DNA of 9,735 nt from Chloroflexota bacterium (lineage in GTDB: Bacteria > Chloroflexota > Anaerolineae > Anaerolineales > Villigracilaceae). The notes under the pieces were generated by a model. The model searched no databases, was not told the DNA's origin, and worked only from the letters and a program-made list of their open reading frames with translations. Where the stretch lies: the NCBI GenBank assembly GCA_021796155.1, contig JAJYOO010000064.1:1-9735 (forward strand). The letters are read 5' to 3'. A program made the translations under genes and the position numbers. Below are positions 1-6,375 of this stretch, one piece after another (position 1 is the stretch's first letter; each line of letters opens with the position of its first letter).

Positions 1-21
1 TGAGGCGAGGTATGGCATGGT

Positions 22-588
22 TTATTTTTCCTTTATCTTTTGTGCGGTTAAGAATAATGCACCTGCAAGGAATCCTACCATTCCTCCTAAAATTGTAGAT
101 AGGCTCATGCCGATTAGTATTGTGTACGGATCAACCCAGGGCCGATTCCAAATCCATAATTTACCATTATCGGACAAAGCTAAAGATACAGTCCAAGTTG
201 CGTCTGGAGCGTGAGTCGCTGAAGTAATGCACACCGTAATCTTATGAAGCAAAGGATAAACGAAATTATCATTCTCACACTTGTTATCACTGATTTTGTA
301 ATCGACAACCATGTCATGCGTTGGTTCAGAAGGTATATTGGTTGATTGCTCCCAACAAGTTTGCCCATTCAAACAAGGATACGTTATCTTATAAATTTCA
401 CTTTCATTTGTTTCCACCCAAAATTCTTTTCCAAAAGGCTCCATCGCAATGAGCTTGTTGACAGAGAACGGAAAATAATCTATTGGTTTCCAGAATGTAT
501 TTGCACCTGAATACCAAAATGTAGTTGCCAGGCAACCAAATATCGGAGCTAATATCAAGAAGAGTAAGAATGTCCCAACCTTCTTCAT
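22..588 (-). CDS. Hypothetical membrane protein, two helices with a Cys-containing outer domain
   Basis: I do not recognise this 188-residue protein. It has a hydrophobic N-terminal segment (about residues 4-24, after MKK), a polar middle of about 130 residues and a second strongly hydrophobic, Gly-rich segment (about 155-181) ending in a basic tail (QKIKEK). The likely topology is both ends inside and the middle domain outside. The middle holds four cysteines (72, 78, 104, 120) that could form disulfides. Cys19 follows I-F-G, but this is a poor lipobox because Phe sits at -2, so I do not call it a lipoprotein. It begins 12 bases after the surE stop, so it is probably co-transcribed with surE, but no good Shine-Dalgarno is visible before its ATG. 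Its base composition (33-38% G+C in sampled 60-base lines) is far below that of surE (62% in a sampled line), which suggests separate acquisition. Function is unknown; the reading frame is likely real because of its length and coherent topology. Confidence 0.72.
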   Translation of the reverse strand: MKKVGTFLLFLILAPIFGCLATTFWYSGANTFWKPIDYFPFSVNKLIAMEPFGKEFWVETNESEIYKITYPCLNGQTCWEQSTNIPSEPTHDMVVDYKISDNKCENDNFVYPLLHKITVCITSATHAPDATWTVSLALSDNGKLWIWNRPWVDPYTILIGMSLSTILGGMVGFLAGALFLTAQKIKEK

Positions 589-600
589 TTTTGTTTATCG

Positions 601-1365
601 CTATTTCCACTCCCACTTCCTCAAAACATCCATCGCTTTGTAACTTGTCAAATCCAATTGCAGCGGTGTGATGGATACATAACCCTGAGTCAGCGCGCCG
701 AAGTCGGTGCCGGGTTCATCCACACCAGTCGGCGCTTCGCCGCCGATCCAATAATAAGGTTTGCCACGCGGGTCAATGCGCTGATCGAGCGCGTCGCGAT
801 AGACGCGCAGTCCCTGACGTGTGATCATGTAACCTTTGAGTTCATTCTCTTTGAGATACGGCACATTGACGTTCAACAGCACGCCTTCAGGCAATCCATC
901 GGTCATTACTTTCTCGACCACACGGCGTCCGGCGATGGCCGCTGTTGAGTAATCAAGATGATCCTTGAATCCCTCCGGCGAGTGGAGCGAAACCGCAACT
1001 CCTTTTACTCCACTGATGACAGCTTCCATGGCCGCCGTGACCGTGCCGGAATACGTCACATCGTGGCTGATATTTGCATAAGGATTGATGCCTGAGACAA
1101 CAATGTCAACCGGGTCGGTCAGACCAAGCAGTGGCAGCGCGACGCAATCTGACGGCGCGCCATCGGACATGAACGCGGCAGAACCATCAGCCAGAGTCGT
1201 CTCGCGGACTCGTAGCGGACGATCCAACGTTTTTACATGTCCCGACGCGGACCAGTTGTGATCGGGCGCGAAAACAGTTACGCGTCCTAGTTTACGCATT
1301 TCCTGTGCGAGCGCCAGCAAGCCGCGGGCTTGAACACCGTCATCGTTGGTAACAAGAATGTGCAT
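601..1365 (-). CDS. surE: 5'/3'-nucleotidase SurE
   Basis: This 254-residue protein is SurE, a divalent-metal-dependent phosphatase that removes phosphate from nucleoside 5'- and 3'-monophosphates in the cytoplasm (stationary-phase survival, nucleotide salvage). The family signature is intact. The N-terminus MHILVTNDDG carries the Asp8-Asp9 metal ligands, Ser39 lies in APDHNWSASGH, and SDGAPSDCV follows at about residues 67-75. SGIN (Asn94) supplies another metal ligand, followed by NISHDVTYSGTVTAAMEA. The canonical Gly after GIN-x is Tyr here (GINPYAN), a small deviation. The frame stays open upstream to an ATG at 1434, but I chose 1365 because SurE proteins begin directly with the M-x-I-L-x-TNDDG strand. 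The upstream extension (MLSNYVASIC...) has no family counterpart. A GGA lies about 10 bases before this ATG, so the ribosome site is weak. The usual family length is about 250. It is the first gene of a probable pair with the downstream membrane protein. Confidence 0.95.
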   Translation of the reverse strand: MHILVTNDDGVQARGLLALAQEMRKLGRVTVFAPDHNWSASGHVKTLDRPLRVRETTLADGSAAFMSDGAPSDCVALPLLGLTDPVDIVVSGINPYANISHDVTYSGTVTAAMEAVISGVKGVAVSLHSPEGFKDHLDYSTAAIAGRRVVEKVMTDGLPEGVLLNVNVPYLKENELKGYMITRQGLRVYRDALDQRIDPRGKPYYWIGGEAPTGVDEPGTDFGALTQGYVSITPLQLDLTSYKAMDVLRKWEWK

Positions 1366-1496
1366 GATAGATTCCAATCGGTGGTCGAGTAGCCGTGTTC
1401 TTTGGCATATCGAGGCCACATAATTCGAGAGCATCTTGATTGCATGTTGGTTTCGATACGGCAGAAAATCACTGCCTAGTCAACCAACGATTATTT

Positions 1497-1525
1497 TTGG
1501 ATTATAACGCGCCTGCCTGTATAAT
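1497..1525 (+). promoter_or_regulatory. Promoter for the envelope gene cluster, placed for a leaderless mRNA
   Basis: A perfect -10 hexamer TATAAT lies at 1520-1525. A partial -35 (TTGGAT, 1497-1502, three of six matching TTGACA) stands 17 bases upstream. The -10 ends only six bases before the ATG at 1532, so a start seven bases after the hexamer would fall on or next to the A of the start codon. No Shine-Dalgarno could fit. This spacing is the classic sign of leaderless transcription. The -35 overlaps the opposite-strand -10 box at 1501-1506. Confidence 0.65.
1501..1506 (-). promoter_or_regulatory. Candidate -10 box for surE (opposite strand)
   Basis: Read on the minus strand this is a perfect TATAAT. 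It faces surE and would give an untranslated leader of about 130 bases before the ATG at 1365. No recognisable -35 lies 16-18 bases upstream (AAGTAT at the 17-base spacing), so this is only a candidate. It overlaps the -35 region of the plus-strand promoter, so the two could compete for RNA polymerase. I saw no RNA gene or riboswitch in the leader. Confidence 0.35.
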
Positions 1526-1531
1526 ACTTTT

Positions 1532-2608
1532 ATGCGCCGTTTCACTTTTTACATTTCCCTTCTCTCTTTTTTCTTTCTTCTTTCCTGCACTCCCACAGAA
1601 TCTTCATTCTTATCCCCTCTTCCCTCCGCCCCTGCGCTTTACGTTTTTCGCACCAATCCTTCCGCTCTGGTCGAACTTTCTTCTGATTACAAACCAATCC
1701 ATGAAATTCCAGTTTCGATTCCTGCCGGATGTTCGCTCGATAATATTTATCCATCGCCGCGCGGCGCGTATTTGGCGATGGAACTAGGCTGTGCGTTCGG
1801 CCAAACGGTCGTGTGGATTAATACCGATACGGGTGAAGTCAAGCAGGCGGTTACCGATTCCGACAGCCACTTTCTGGCTTGGGCAAATGATGGTCAGGCC
1901 GTTTATCTCAAAGTCGATTCGATTGGCAATCCACACATTATCCGCGCAGATGTAAATGGAAAGCAGGATTCGGTTTCAATTGCGCCGTTGACCTATGATC
2001 TGGCGCCTACACCGAATGATAGTAATTTCACTTTTACTTTTTCGCGCGGTATGGGACTCGGAAGCGAAATGTGGCTGGCTCAAGGGAATGGAAATCCGAT
2101 CAGACAGATCGCGGCAGATAAGAATAATTACCTGTCTTTTGCGCGCTGGTCGCCAGATAGAAAGCAAATTGCCTTCATCAAGATTCCTGATTCGGCCACG
2201 CCATTCACGGTTGGAGAATTATGGCTGATGAATGCCGATGGCTCGAACGCGCGCGAACTTGCGGGTGCCGATGCCGGTCATGGATTCCCTCCCAATTGGT
2301 CGCCGGATGGGACGCGTATCGCGTTTGTCGTGCGTGAGAATCCGCAGGATGTAAACGCGGATCAAAATGCAAGTGCGTTAGTGAGCAATATTTATGTTAT
2401 GAACGTAGAAAGTGGAAAATTGATTCAACTCACACATTTTCAAAACGCACGCGTTGAAGCGCCAAGCTGGTCACCAGACGGAAACAAGATCGCATTCACC
2501 GCCGTCTTAAATGATAAAATGAATGTGTACCTCGCGGACGCAGCATCAGGCGCGACGCAAATCACTTTAACGGAGTCTGCTTGCTGTCCCGCGTGGTTGC
2601 GAAAGTGA
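1532..2608 (+). CDS. Beta-propeller (PD40/TolB-like) lipoprotein
   Basis: This 358-residue exported lipoprotein carries WD40-like/PD40 propeller blades. Its N-terminus is a short basic region, a hydrophobic core rich in Phe and Leu, and a lipobox L-L-S-C with Cys19 as the lipid-attachment residue. The rest is blades with the PD40 signature W-S-P-D-G-x-x-I-A-F, at about residues 203-217 (ARWSPDRKQIAFIK), 254-267 (NWSPDGTRIAFVV) and 310-324 (SWSPDGNKIAFTA). A degenerate blade is at 113-127 (LAWANDGQAVYLK). Repeats of this kind are known from TolB and related periplasmic or cell-surface proteins, where they bind other proteins; no catalytic motif is visible. The ATG sits just downstream of a TATAAT box, so the transcript is probably leaderless. 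It is the first gene of a three-gene envelope cluster, and the next gene starts 7 bases after its stop. The family assignment is firm; the specific partner is unknown. Confidence 0.85.
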   Translation: MRRFTFYISLLSFFFLLSCTPTESSFLSPLPSAPALYVFRTNPSALVELSSDYKPIHEIPVSIPAGCSLDNIYPSPRGAYLAMELGCAFGQTVVWINTDTGEVKQAVTDSDSHFLAWANDGQAVYLKVDSIGNPHIIRADVNGKQDSVSIAPLTYDLAPTPNDSNFTFTFSRGMGLGSEMWLAQGNGNPIRQIAADKNNYLSFARWSPDRKQIAFIKIPDSATPFTVGELWLMNADGSNARELAGADAGHGFPPNWSPDGTRIAFVVRENPQDVNADQNASALVSNIYVMNVESGKLIQLTHFQNARVEAPSWSPDGNKIAFTAVLNDKMNVYLADAASGATQITLTESACCPAWLRK

Positions 2609-2615
2609 AATAAAA

Positions 2616-3341
2616 ATGCGTCAACTTTTGCCTGGATTGCTGATTATCTTTTTATTAACAAGCTGCGCGCCGCGGCCGCAGTCCAATGCTGCCATTGCAC
2701 AAACCGCGCCAACATCTCAACCTGTAAATCCCGCAATCGCTCAACAAGCATTGGATACGCCAACTGCCGCGCCAAGTGATACACCGCAACCGGCATTCAC
2801 ATCCTCTCCCACTGCCACATTCACGTCCCAACCGTTTGCTTTGCAATTTACACCCGTTCCAACAGACACACCATTGCCGACGCTCGAACTTCCAACGCAA
2901 GCGCCGAATCAGAAGACGCTTCAAATTTGGGACGGCGTGCCGACATATCTTGCGGATTCGCAGCCCGGCTTTGATTTTCGTGTGCGCTTCGATCCGGACG
3001 TTTGGGCTTTGACCACCGACCAATTTGGCGCTCCTGCGCTCGGGCACCGGACTGTCCCAACCTGCATCATTTCGCCAGCTTCGGGACAAGGAATGCCGTT
3101 GAACGTGACAGTCCAACAGGAAGTTCGCAAGGTTGGCACGATTCGTTATCAGATCAGCACAGCTTATTTGAACGGAGTCAAACAATTCGTAAATTACACA
3201 GGTGGTGATGGAACAATTCTCACAGCATTTCAAGTTACTTTTCAAGATCAAGTTGACCAATGTGTTTCGGATGCGGAAACGGTTCTTGCCACGCTGACAT
3301 CGGTTCCCGTTTCACAAGCTACACCTACTGCGATGCCATAA
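2616..3341 (+). CDS. Hypothetical lipoprotein with TP-rich stalk
   Basis: This 241-residue predicted lipoprotein has signal sequence MRQLLPGLLIIFLLTSC with lipobox L-T-S-C (lipidated Cys17). It is followed by about 80 residues rich in Thr, Pro, Ala, Ser and Gln (for example SDTPQPAFTSSPTATFTS), which looks like an extended stalk. A compact C-terminal domain of about 120 residues (roughly 105-228) contains two cysteines: one in TCIISPASGQG and one in DQCVSDAETVLATL. These could pair. The tail is again Pro/Thr-rich. I do not recognise the C-terminal domain; its pattern (polar, FDP-x-x-W start, late amphipathic helix) resembles small extracellular domains of Chloroflexota lipoproteins, but this is only an impression. 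It starts 7 bases after the propeller lipoprotein and ends 17 bases before the TTG start of the M23/GerMN protein, so the three are very likely one operon. No strong Shine-Dalgarno precedes its ATG, so translation may rely on coupling. Confidence 0.78.
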   Translation: MRQLLPGLLIIFLLTSCAPRPQSNAAIAQTAPTSQPVNPAIAQQALDTPTAAPSDTPQPAFTSSPTATFTSQPFALQFTPVPTDTPLPTLELPTQAPNQKTLQIWDGVPTYLADSQPGFDFRVRFDPDVWALTTDQFGAPALGHRTVPTCIISPASGQGMPLNVTVQQEVRKVGTIRYQISTAYLNGVKQFVNYTGGDGTILTAFQVTFQDQVDQCVSDAETVLATLTSVPVSQATPTAMP

Positions 3342-3347
3342 TTTGTC

Positions 3348-3353
3348 GAGGGG
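3348..3353 (+). promoter_or_regulatory. Shine-Dalgarno fixing a TTG start
   Basis: GAGGGG is complementary to the 3' end of 16S rRNA and lies five bases before TTG at 3359. The TTG opens directly onto a signal peptide (LIRSLPKLIIAFILL). No ATG in this frame lies between the previous gene's stop and the signal peptide, so this site decides the start. Confidence 0.7.
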
Positions 3354-3358
3354 CAACT

Positions 3359-6298
3359 TTGATCCGCTCACTGCCAAAGCTCATCATCGCTTTTATCCTG
3401 CTCGGTGGAATCTCTTTTGCCGCGGGTGGATTGTGGGAGGGACGCGCCTCTGCCGCGCCGTCGCAAGCGGTAGCACCATTTTTGTATCCGCCTTTCCCTG
3501 GCTCGGCTTCGGAAGAATCCGTCTTCGATCATTCCAGTCCCAACTATTCTCAAACAGATAATCGCATTGTTTCTTACGGTGGGCATGTTGCCACCAAGAA
3601 CTGTCCTGTACCCGCGCCTGCGGGAACGAAGCCGCCGCAGTCCGGAGTCTGCGATCAAGGTTATGGAATTTATTGGTCCTACGATCTCGGCGGATGGATG
3701 GCTTATAACGGCCACGATGGAATTGACTACGGAATCAGCTATCGTCCGGTTTATGCCGCGGCAGATGCAGATCAGGTGATGTACGCGGGCTGGTGGGACC
3801 CGCAAAATCATTCCACTTCCTACGGCATCTATGTCCAGCTGCATCATTCGAACGGTTATCTCACGCTTTATGGACACATGAGCGCCATCGCCGTGCAGGC
3901 TTGCGCGTCGCCCGGATGCGCGTCCATTCAACATGGTGACATGCTCGGCATCAGCGGCACAACCGGAAACTCGACCGGTCCGCATCTGCACTTTGGCCTG
4001 ACCGCGCCGAACGGCAAACAAGTTGATCCGTACGGATGGGGCGGAAGTGGAACCGACCCGTGGCCGTATAACCAGCCTCAATCGTTGTGGGTGCAATATC
4101 CATCCATAGTCTATTATGGAATTAAAGTTTTTCCGTCTGGTAGCGTTCAGCTTTCTTATCCGCCTGTTGCTCCGACGGGCATCTTGATAGACGATTCGAG
4201 TTCGGGTTTTGTCGGAACTCCGAATCAATGTTGGAATGATATCAACGTGGCATCCGGCCAGGCGCAGAACAACAACATGAGTTACGTCAAAGCGCGGCTT
4301 GGTTCCCCGACATGCACCGGCCAATGGATTTTTCCGAAGGGTTCCACATCCGGAATGTATGCGGTCTATATTCGCATTCCGGCCGTCCATGCCACGACGG
4401 AAGGCGCGGTCTATTCGATTCAGCATGGCGGCAAGACCGATACCATTGTGATCAATCAGCTTGTCTTCCCGAACAGTTTCTATGTCCAGGACGGATGGGT
4501 TTACGCAGGCAAATATTATTTCGATGGCGTCAGTAACGAATATGTCCAACTGACAAATCAGACGCAGGATGAATCTGCAACGGTGAGCACGCTTCAGGTC
4601 GGGGCTGACGCGGTGCGATTCGTTTCGCTTGGTCCGGTTCCTCCGACTTTGACACCAACCATTACTCCGACACCGACAAAAACATCCACGCCCACGAAAA
4701 CGTTTACACCGACCATTACGCGGACTCCTACTTCGACATTTACGCCGACGATGACATTTACTCCAACGATTACACGGACGCCAACAGCGACGTTCACGCC
4801 ATCGTTTACACCGACCGCGAGCAAAACACCAATCCCGGGACCGACGCCGCTGTATTACTTGATCAAAGTTTATTTTGCAGACAAGTTCAAACTGGCAAAT
4901 AACACGCCGCCGTTTGAAGTGACTGGCAAACGTTGGGAAGTTTCGTCTTCAGATCTTCCGCTCGATTCTTTGACCGAATATTTCAAAGGACCGGGTTATA
5001 CCGAAAAGCTTTACGGCTACATCGGGATTTATAACGGCTTTACCGGCGTTAGCAAATATACTCTCACGAACGGCGTGGCAAGTGTTTATCTCAATGGTCA
5101 CTGCCAGGCAAGCACATCGAGCTTCACGATTGCCGATCTCATCAATGACAACTTGAAACAATTCCCGCAAGTTCAATTCGTCAAAATCTATGATGAATTC
5201 GGACAAACGCAAAACCCGGATGGCGCGAGTGATTCGCGTCCGGCTTGTCTATCACCAAATTACACGCCAGTTACGCCAAGTCCAACGATCACTTACACAC
5301 CAGGCCCAACTCTTACACCATCGAACACACCGACGCCGTCAAAGACTCCGCTGCCCGGACCGACGCCGCTTTATACGAAGATCAACGTTTACTTTGTCAA
5401 CACCGTTGCGCTTGCATCCGGTATACCGCCGTTTGAATCGGCAGGCTATCGTTGGGAGAAATCGTCCGACAATCTCGCGGCGGACGCGCTGACCGAATAT
5501 TTCAACGGTCCCGGCTATACAGAAAAATATATTTATCGCTGGGCTGCGATCTACGATGGCTTTACCGGATTTTCAAAGCTCGATATTACGGATGGCATCG
5601 CCCGCGTCTACCTGACCGGAGCCTGCAACGCGCCCAACCGGACTTATACCATCGCCAATCTGTTGACTGCCAATTTGAAACAGTTCGACTATGTTCAATA
5701 TGTAAAAATTTATGACCAGAACGGTTCGACCGAACAACCGGATGGTTCCGGCGATTCGATTCCCTCTTGTCTTGACCCGGCTTTTACTCCGACTCTCACT
5801 CCGACCTTTACGCCGACTGCTTCACTAACGCCAACATCCACGCCGACGCCTACAGCAACAGCCACCGCGCGTCCGACCGCCACACCGGTATGGAGTCTGG
5901 TGAAGGTTTATTTTGTGGATGCAAATCTTTACAATTCCGGATCACCGAATCCTGAAGTAGCAGGTAAGCGTTGGGAGATGAGCAGCACTTTGCCCGCTTC
6001 GGTTTTAGATGAATACTTCAACGGTCCCGGTTATACTGAGAAATATACTTATGGCTGGATCGCAATCTATAACGGCGTGACGGGTTACAGCAAATTGGAT
6101 GTCGCCAATGGCATCGCTCGCGTTTATCTAACTGGCAATTGCAATAGTCAGGGCGCGACCTATACCATTGCTAATTTGCTGATGCTCAACCTCAAGCAGT
6201 TCAGTTACATTCAATATGTGAAAATCTACGACCAGAACGGGAATACAGAACAGCCAGATGGCTCAACCGATTCCATTCCCGCGTGTTTGGAGCCGTAA
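3359..6298 (+). CDS. Secreted M23 peptidase with golvesin-like domain and three GerMN-like domains
   Basis: This is a 979-residue modular exported protein (numbering from the TTG start). Residues 1-32 are a signal peptide (hydrophobic 5-26, A-S-A at 30-32 before the likely cut). About 113-227 is an M23/LytM zinc endopeptidase: GHDGIDYG gives His119 and Asp123, YGHMS gives His173, and GPHLHFGL gives His209 and His211. All M23 ligands are therefore present, so it should cut peptide cross-links of peptidoglycan outside the membrane. About 274-423 resembles the golvesin/Xly carbohydrate-binding-like domain (ILIDDSSSGF start, MYAVYIRIPA, TIVINQL, GADAVRFV end). A Thr/Pro linker (426-496) follows. 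Then come three GerMN-like repeats (about 500-630, 673-804, 846-977) separated by TP linkers. An in-frame ATG exists at 3260, but it lies inside the previous gene and would place 33 polar residues before the signal peptide, so I reject it. It is the last gene of the envelope cluster and is followed by a terminator. M23 is certain, GerMN likely, golvesin-like moderate. Confidence 0.88.
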   Translation: MIRSLPKLIIAFILLGGISFAAGGLWEGRASAAPSQAVAPFLYPPFPGSASEESVFDHSSPNYSQTDNRIVSYGGHVATKNCPVPAPAGTKPPQSGVCDQGYGIYWSYDLGGWMAYNGHDGIDYGISYRPVYAAADADQVMYAGWWDPQNHSTSYGIYVQLHHSNGYLTLYGHMSAIAVQACASPGCASIQHGDMLGISGTTGNSTGPHLHFGLTAPNGKQVDPYGWGGSGTDPWPYNQPQSLWVQYPSIVYYGIKVFPSGSVQLSYPPVAPTGILIDDSSSGFVGTPNQCWNDINVASGQAQNNNMSYVKARLGSPTCTGQWIFPKGSTSGMYAVYIRIPAVHATTEGAVYSIQHGGKTDTIVINQLVFPNSFYVQDGWVYAGKYYFDGVSNEYVQLTNQTQDESATVSTLQVGADAVRFVSLGPVPPTLTPTITPTPTKTSTPTKTFTPTITRTPTSTFTPTMTFTPTITRTPTATFTPSFTPTASKTPIPGPTPLYYLIKVYFADKFKLANNTPPFEVTGKRWEVSSSDLPLDSLTEYFKGPGYTEKLYGYIGIYNGFTGVSKYTLTNGVASVYLNGHCQASTSSFTIADLINDNLKQFPQVQFVKIYDEFGQTQNPDGASDSRPACLSPNYTPVTPSPTITYTPGPTLTPSNTPTPSKTPLPGPTPLYTKINVYFVNTVALASGIPPFESAGYRWEKSSDNLAADALTEYFNGPGYTEKYIYRWAAIYDGFTGFSKLDITDGIARVYLTGACNAPNRTYTIANLLTANLKQFDYVQYVKIYDQNGSTEQPDGSGDSIPSCLDPAFTPTLTPTFTPTASLTPTSTPTPTATATARPTATPVWSLVKVYFVDANLYNSGSPNPEVAGKRWEMSSTLPASVLDEYFNGPGYTEKYTYGWIAIYNGVTGYSKLDVANGIARVYLTGNCNSQGATYTIANLLMLNLKQFSYIQYVKIYDQNGNTEQPDGSTDSIPACLEP
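4634..4849 (+). repeat. Thr/Pro low-complexity linker with an 18-residue tandem duplication
   Basis: This segment encodes residues 426-497 of the M23 protein, made almost only of Thr and Pro with scattered Ile, Phe, Ser, Lys and Arg. Inside it, 4703-4756 and 4757-4810 encode two adjacent 18-residue units starting FTPTITRTPT that match at 15 of 18 residues. Ten of those 15 shared residues use a different codon. Such linkers usually act as extended, often glycosylated spacers in surface proteins; glycosylation here is inference. Confidence 0.85.
4856..5248 (+). repeat. GerMN-like repeat 1 of 3
   Basis: This encodes residues 500-630 of the M23 protein. GerMN-like landmarks are in order: initial strand LIKVYFAD, TEYFKGPGYTEK (matching the family's L-x-x-L-x-x-G-P-x-x-x-E), TNGVASVYLNG (the G-V-A-x-V-x-L strand), and helix plus strand ADLINDNLKQFPQVQFVKIYD. 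It is the most divergent of the three copies. Two cysteines lie 48 residues apart (HCQ and PACL). Confidence 0.75.
5375..5770 (+). repeat. GerMN-like repeat 2 of 3
   Basis: This encodes residues 673-804 of the M23 protein. It has the same order of landmarks: INVYFVN, TEYFNGPGYTEKY, DGIARVYLTGACN, YTIANLLTANLKQF, YVKIYDQNG and STEQPDGS. It is clearly closer to repeat 3 than to repeat 1, which suggests a later duplication of this unit together with its linker. The cysteine pair is again 48 residues apart (GACN and PSCL). Confidence 0.75.
5894..6289 (+). repeat. GerMN-like repeat 3 of 3
   Basis: This encodes residues 846-977 of the M23 protein and ends two residues before the stop, so the protein finishes on this domain. 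Landmarks are VKVYFVDA, LDEYFNGPGYTEKY, NGIARVYLTGNCN, YTIANLLMLNLKQF and YVKIYDQNG. The cysteines are 48 residues apart, as in the other two copies (GNCN and PACL). Confidence 0.75.
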
Positions 6299-6330
6299 GT
6301 TGGATCTGGACGATAGACCATAGACCATAA

Positions 6331-6366
6331 AAAAGACCGTGGATTTGTTACCGTCCGCGGTCTTTT
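6331..6366. terminator. Bidirectional intrinsic terminator at a convergent junction
   Basis: The inverted repeat pairs AAAAGACCG (6331-6339) plus TGGAT (6340-6344) with GTCCG (6353-6357) plus CGGTCTTTT (6358-6366). This gives a 14-bp stem with two G-T wobbles and an 8-base loop. The A-run on the left and T-run on the right make it usable from both strands. It lies 32 bases after the stop of the M23 protein and just beyond the stop of the isomerase gene converging from the right. A perfect 10-bp inverted repeat (6309-6318 with 6367-6376) extends it outward. Confidence 0.85.
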
Positions 6367-6375
6367 GTCTATCGT

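Noticed and set aside
1366..1434. N-terminal extension of SurE from the ATG at 1434
   Set aside because: SurE proteins start with the strand leading into TNDDG; the extra 23 residues match nothing in the family.
1366..1531. Possible tRNA or small RNA in the divergent intergenic region
   Set aside because: No cloverleaf arms, T-loop motif or terminator hairpin could be found; the region is explained by promoters and a leader.
2655..3260. Minus-strand open frame (201 codons) opposite the TP-rich lipoprotein
   Set aside because: The translation is Arg/Cys/Trp-rich and featureless, and the plus strand has a lipobox and operon spacing.
3368..4549. Long minus-strand open frame (393 codons) opposite the M23 and golvesin-like region
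   Set aside because: It is antisense to a protein with clear catalytic motifs. Its translation is Arg/Ile-rich without any recognisable domain, so it is a shadow of the plus-strand codon bias.
4594..4824. Minus-strand Gly/Val repeat peptide
   Set aside because: It is the reverse reading of Thr/Pro codons in the linker; the V-G-V pattern follows automatically from ACN CCN repeats.
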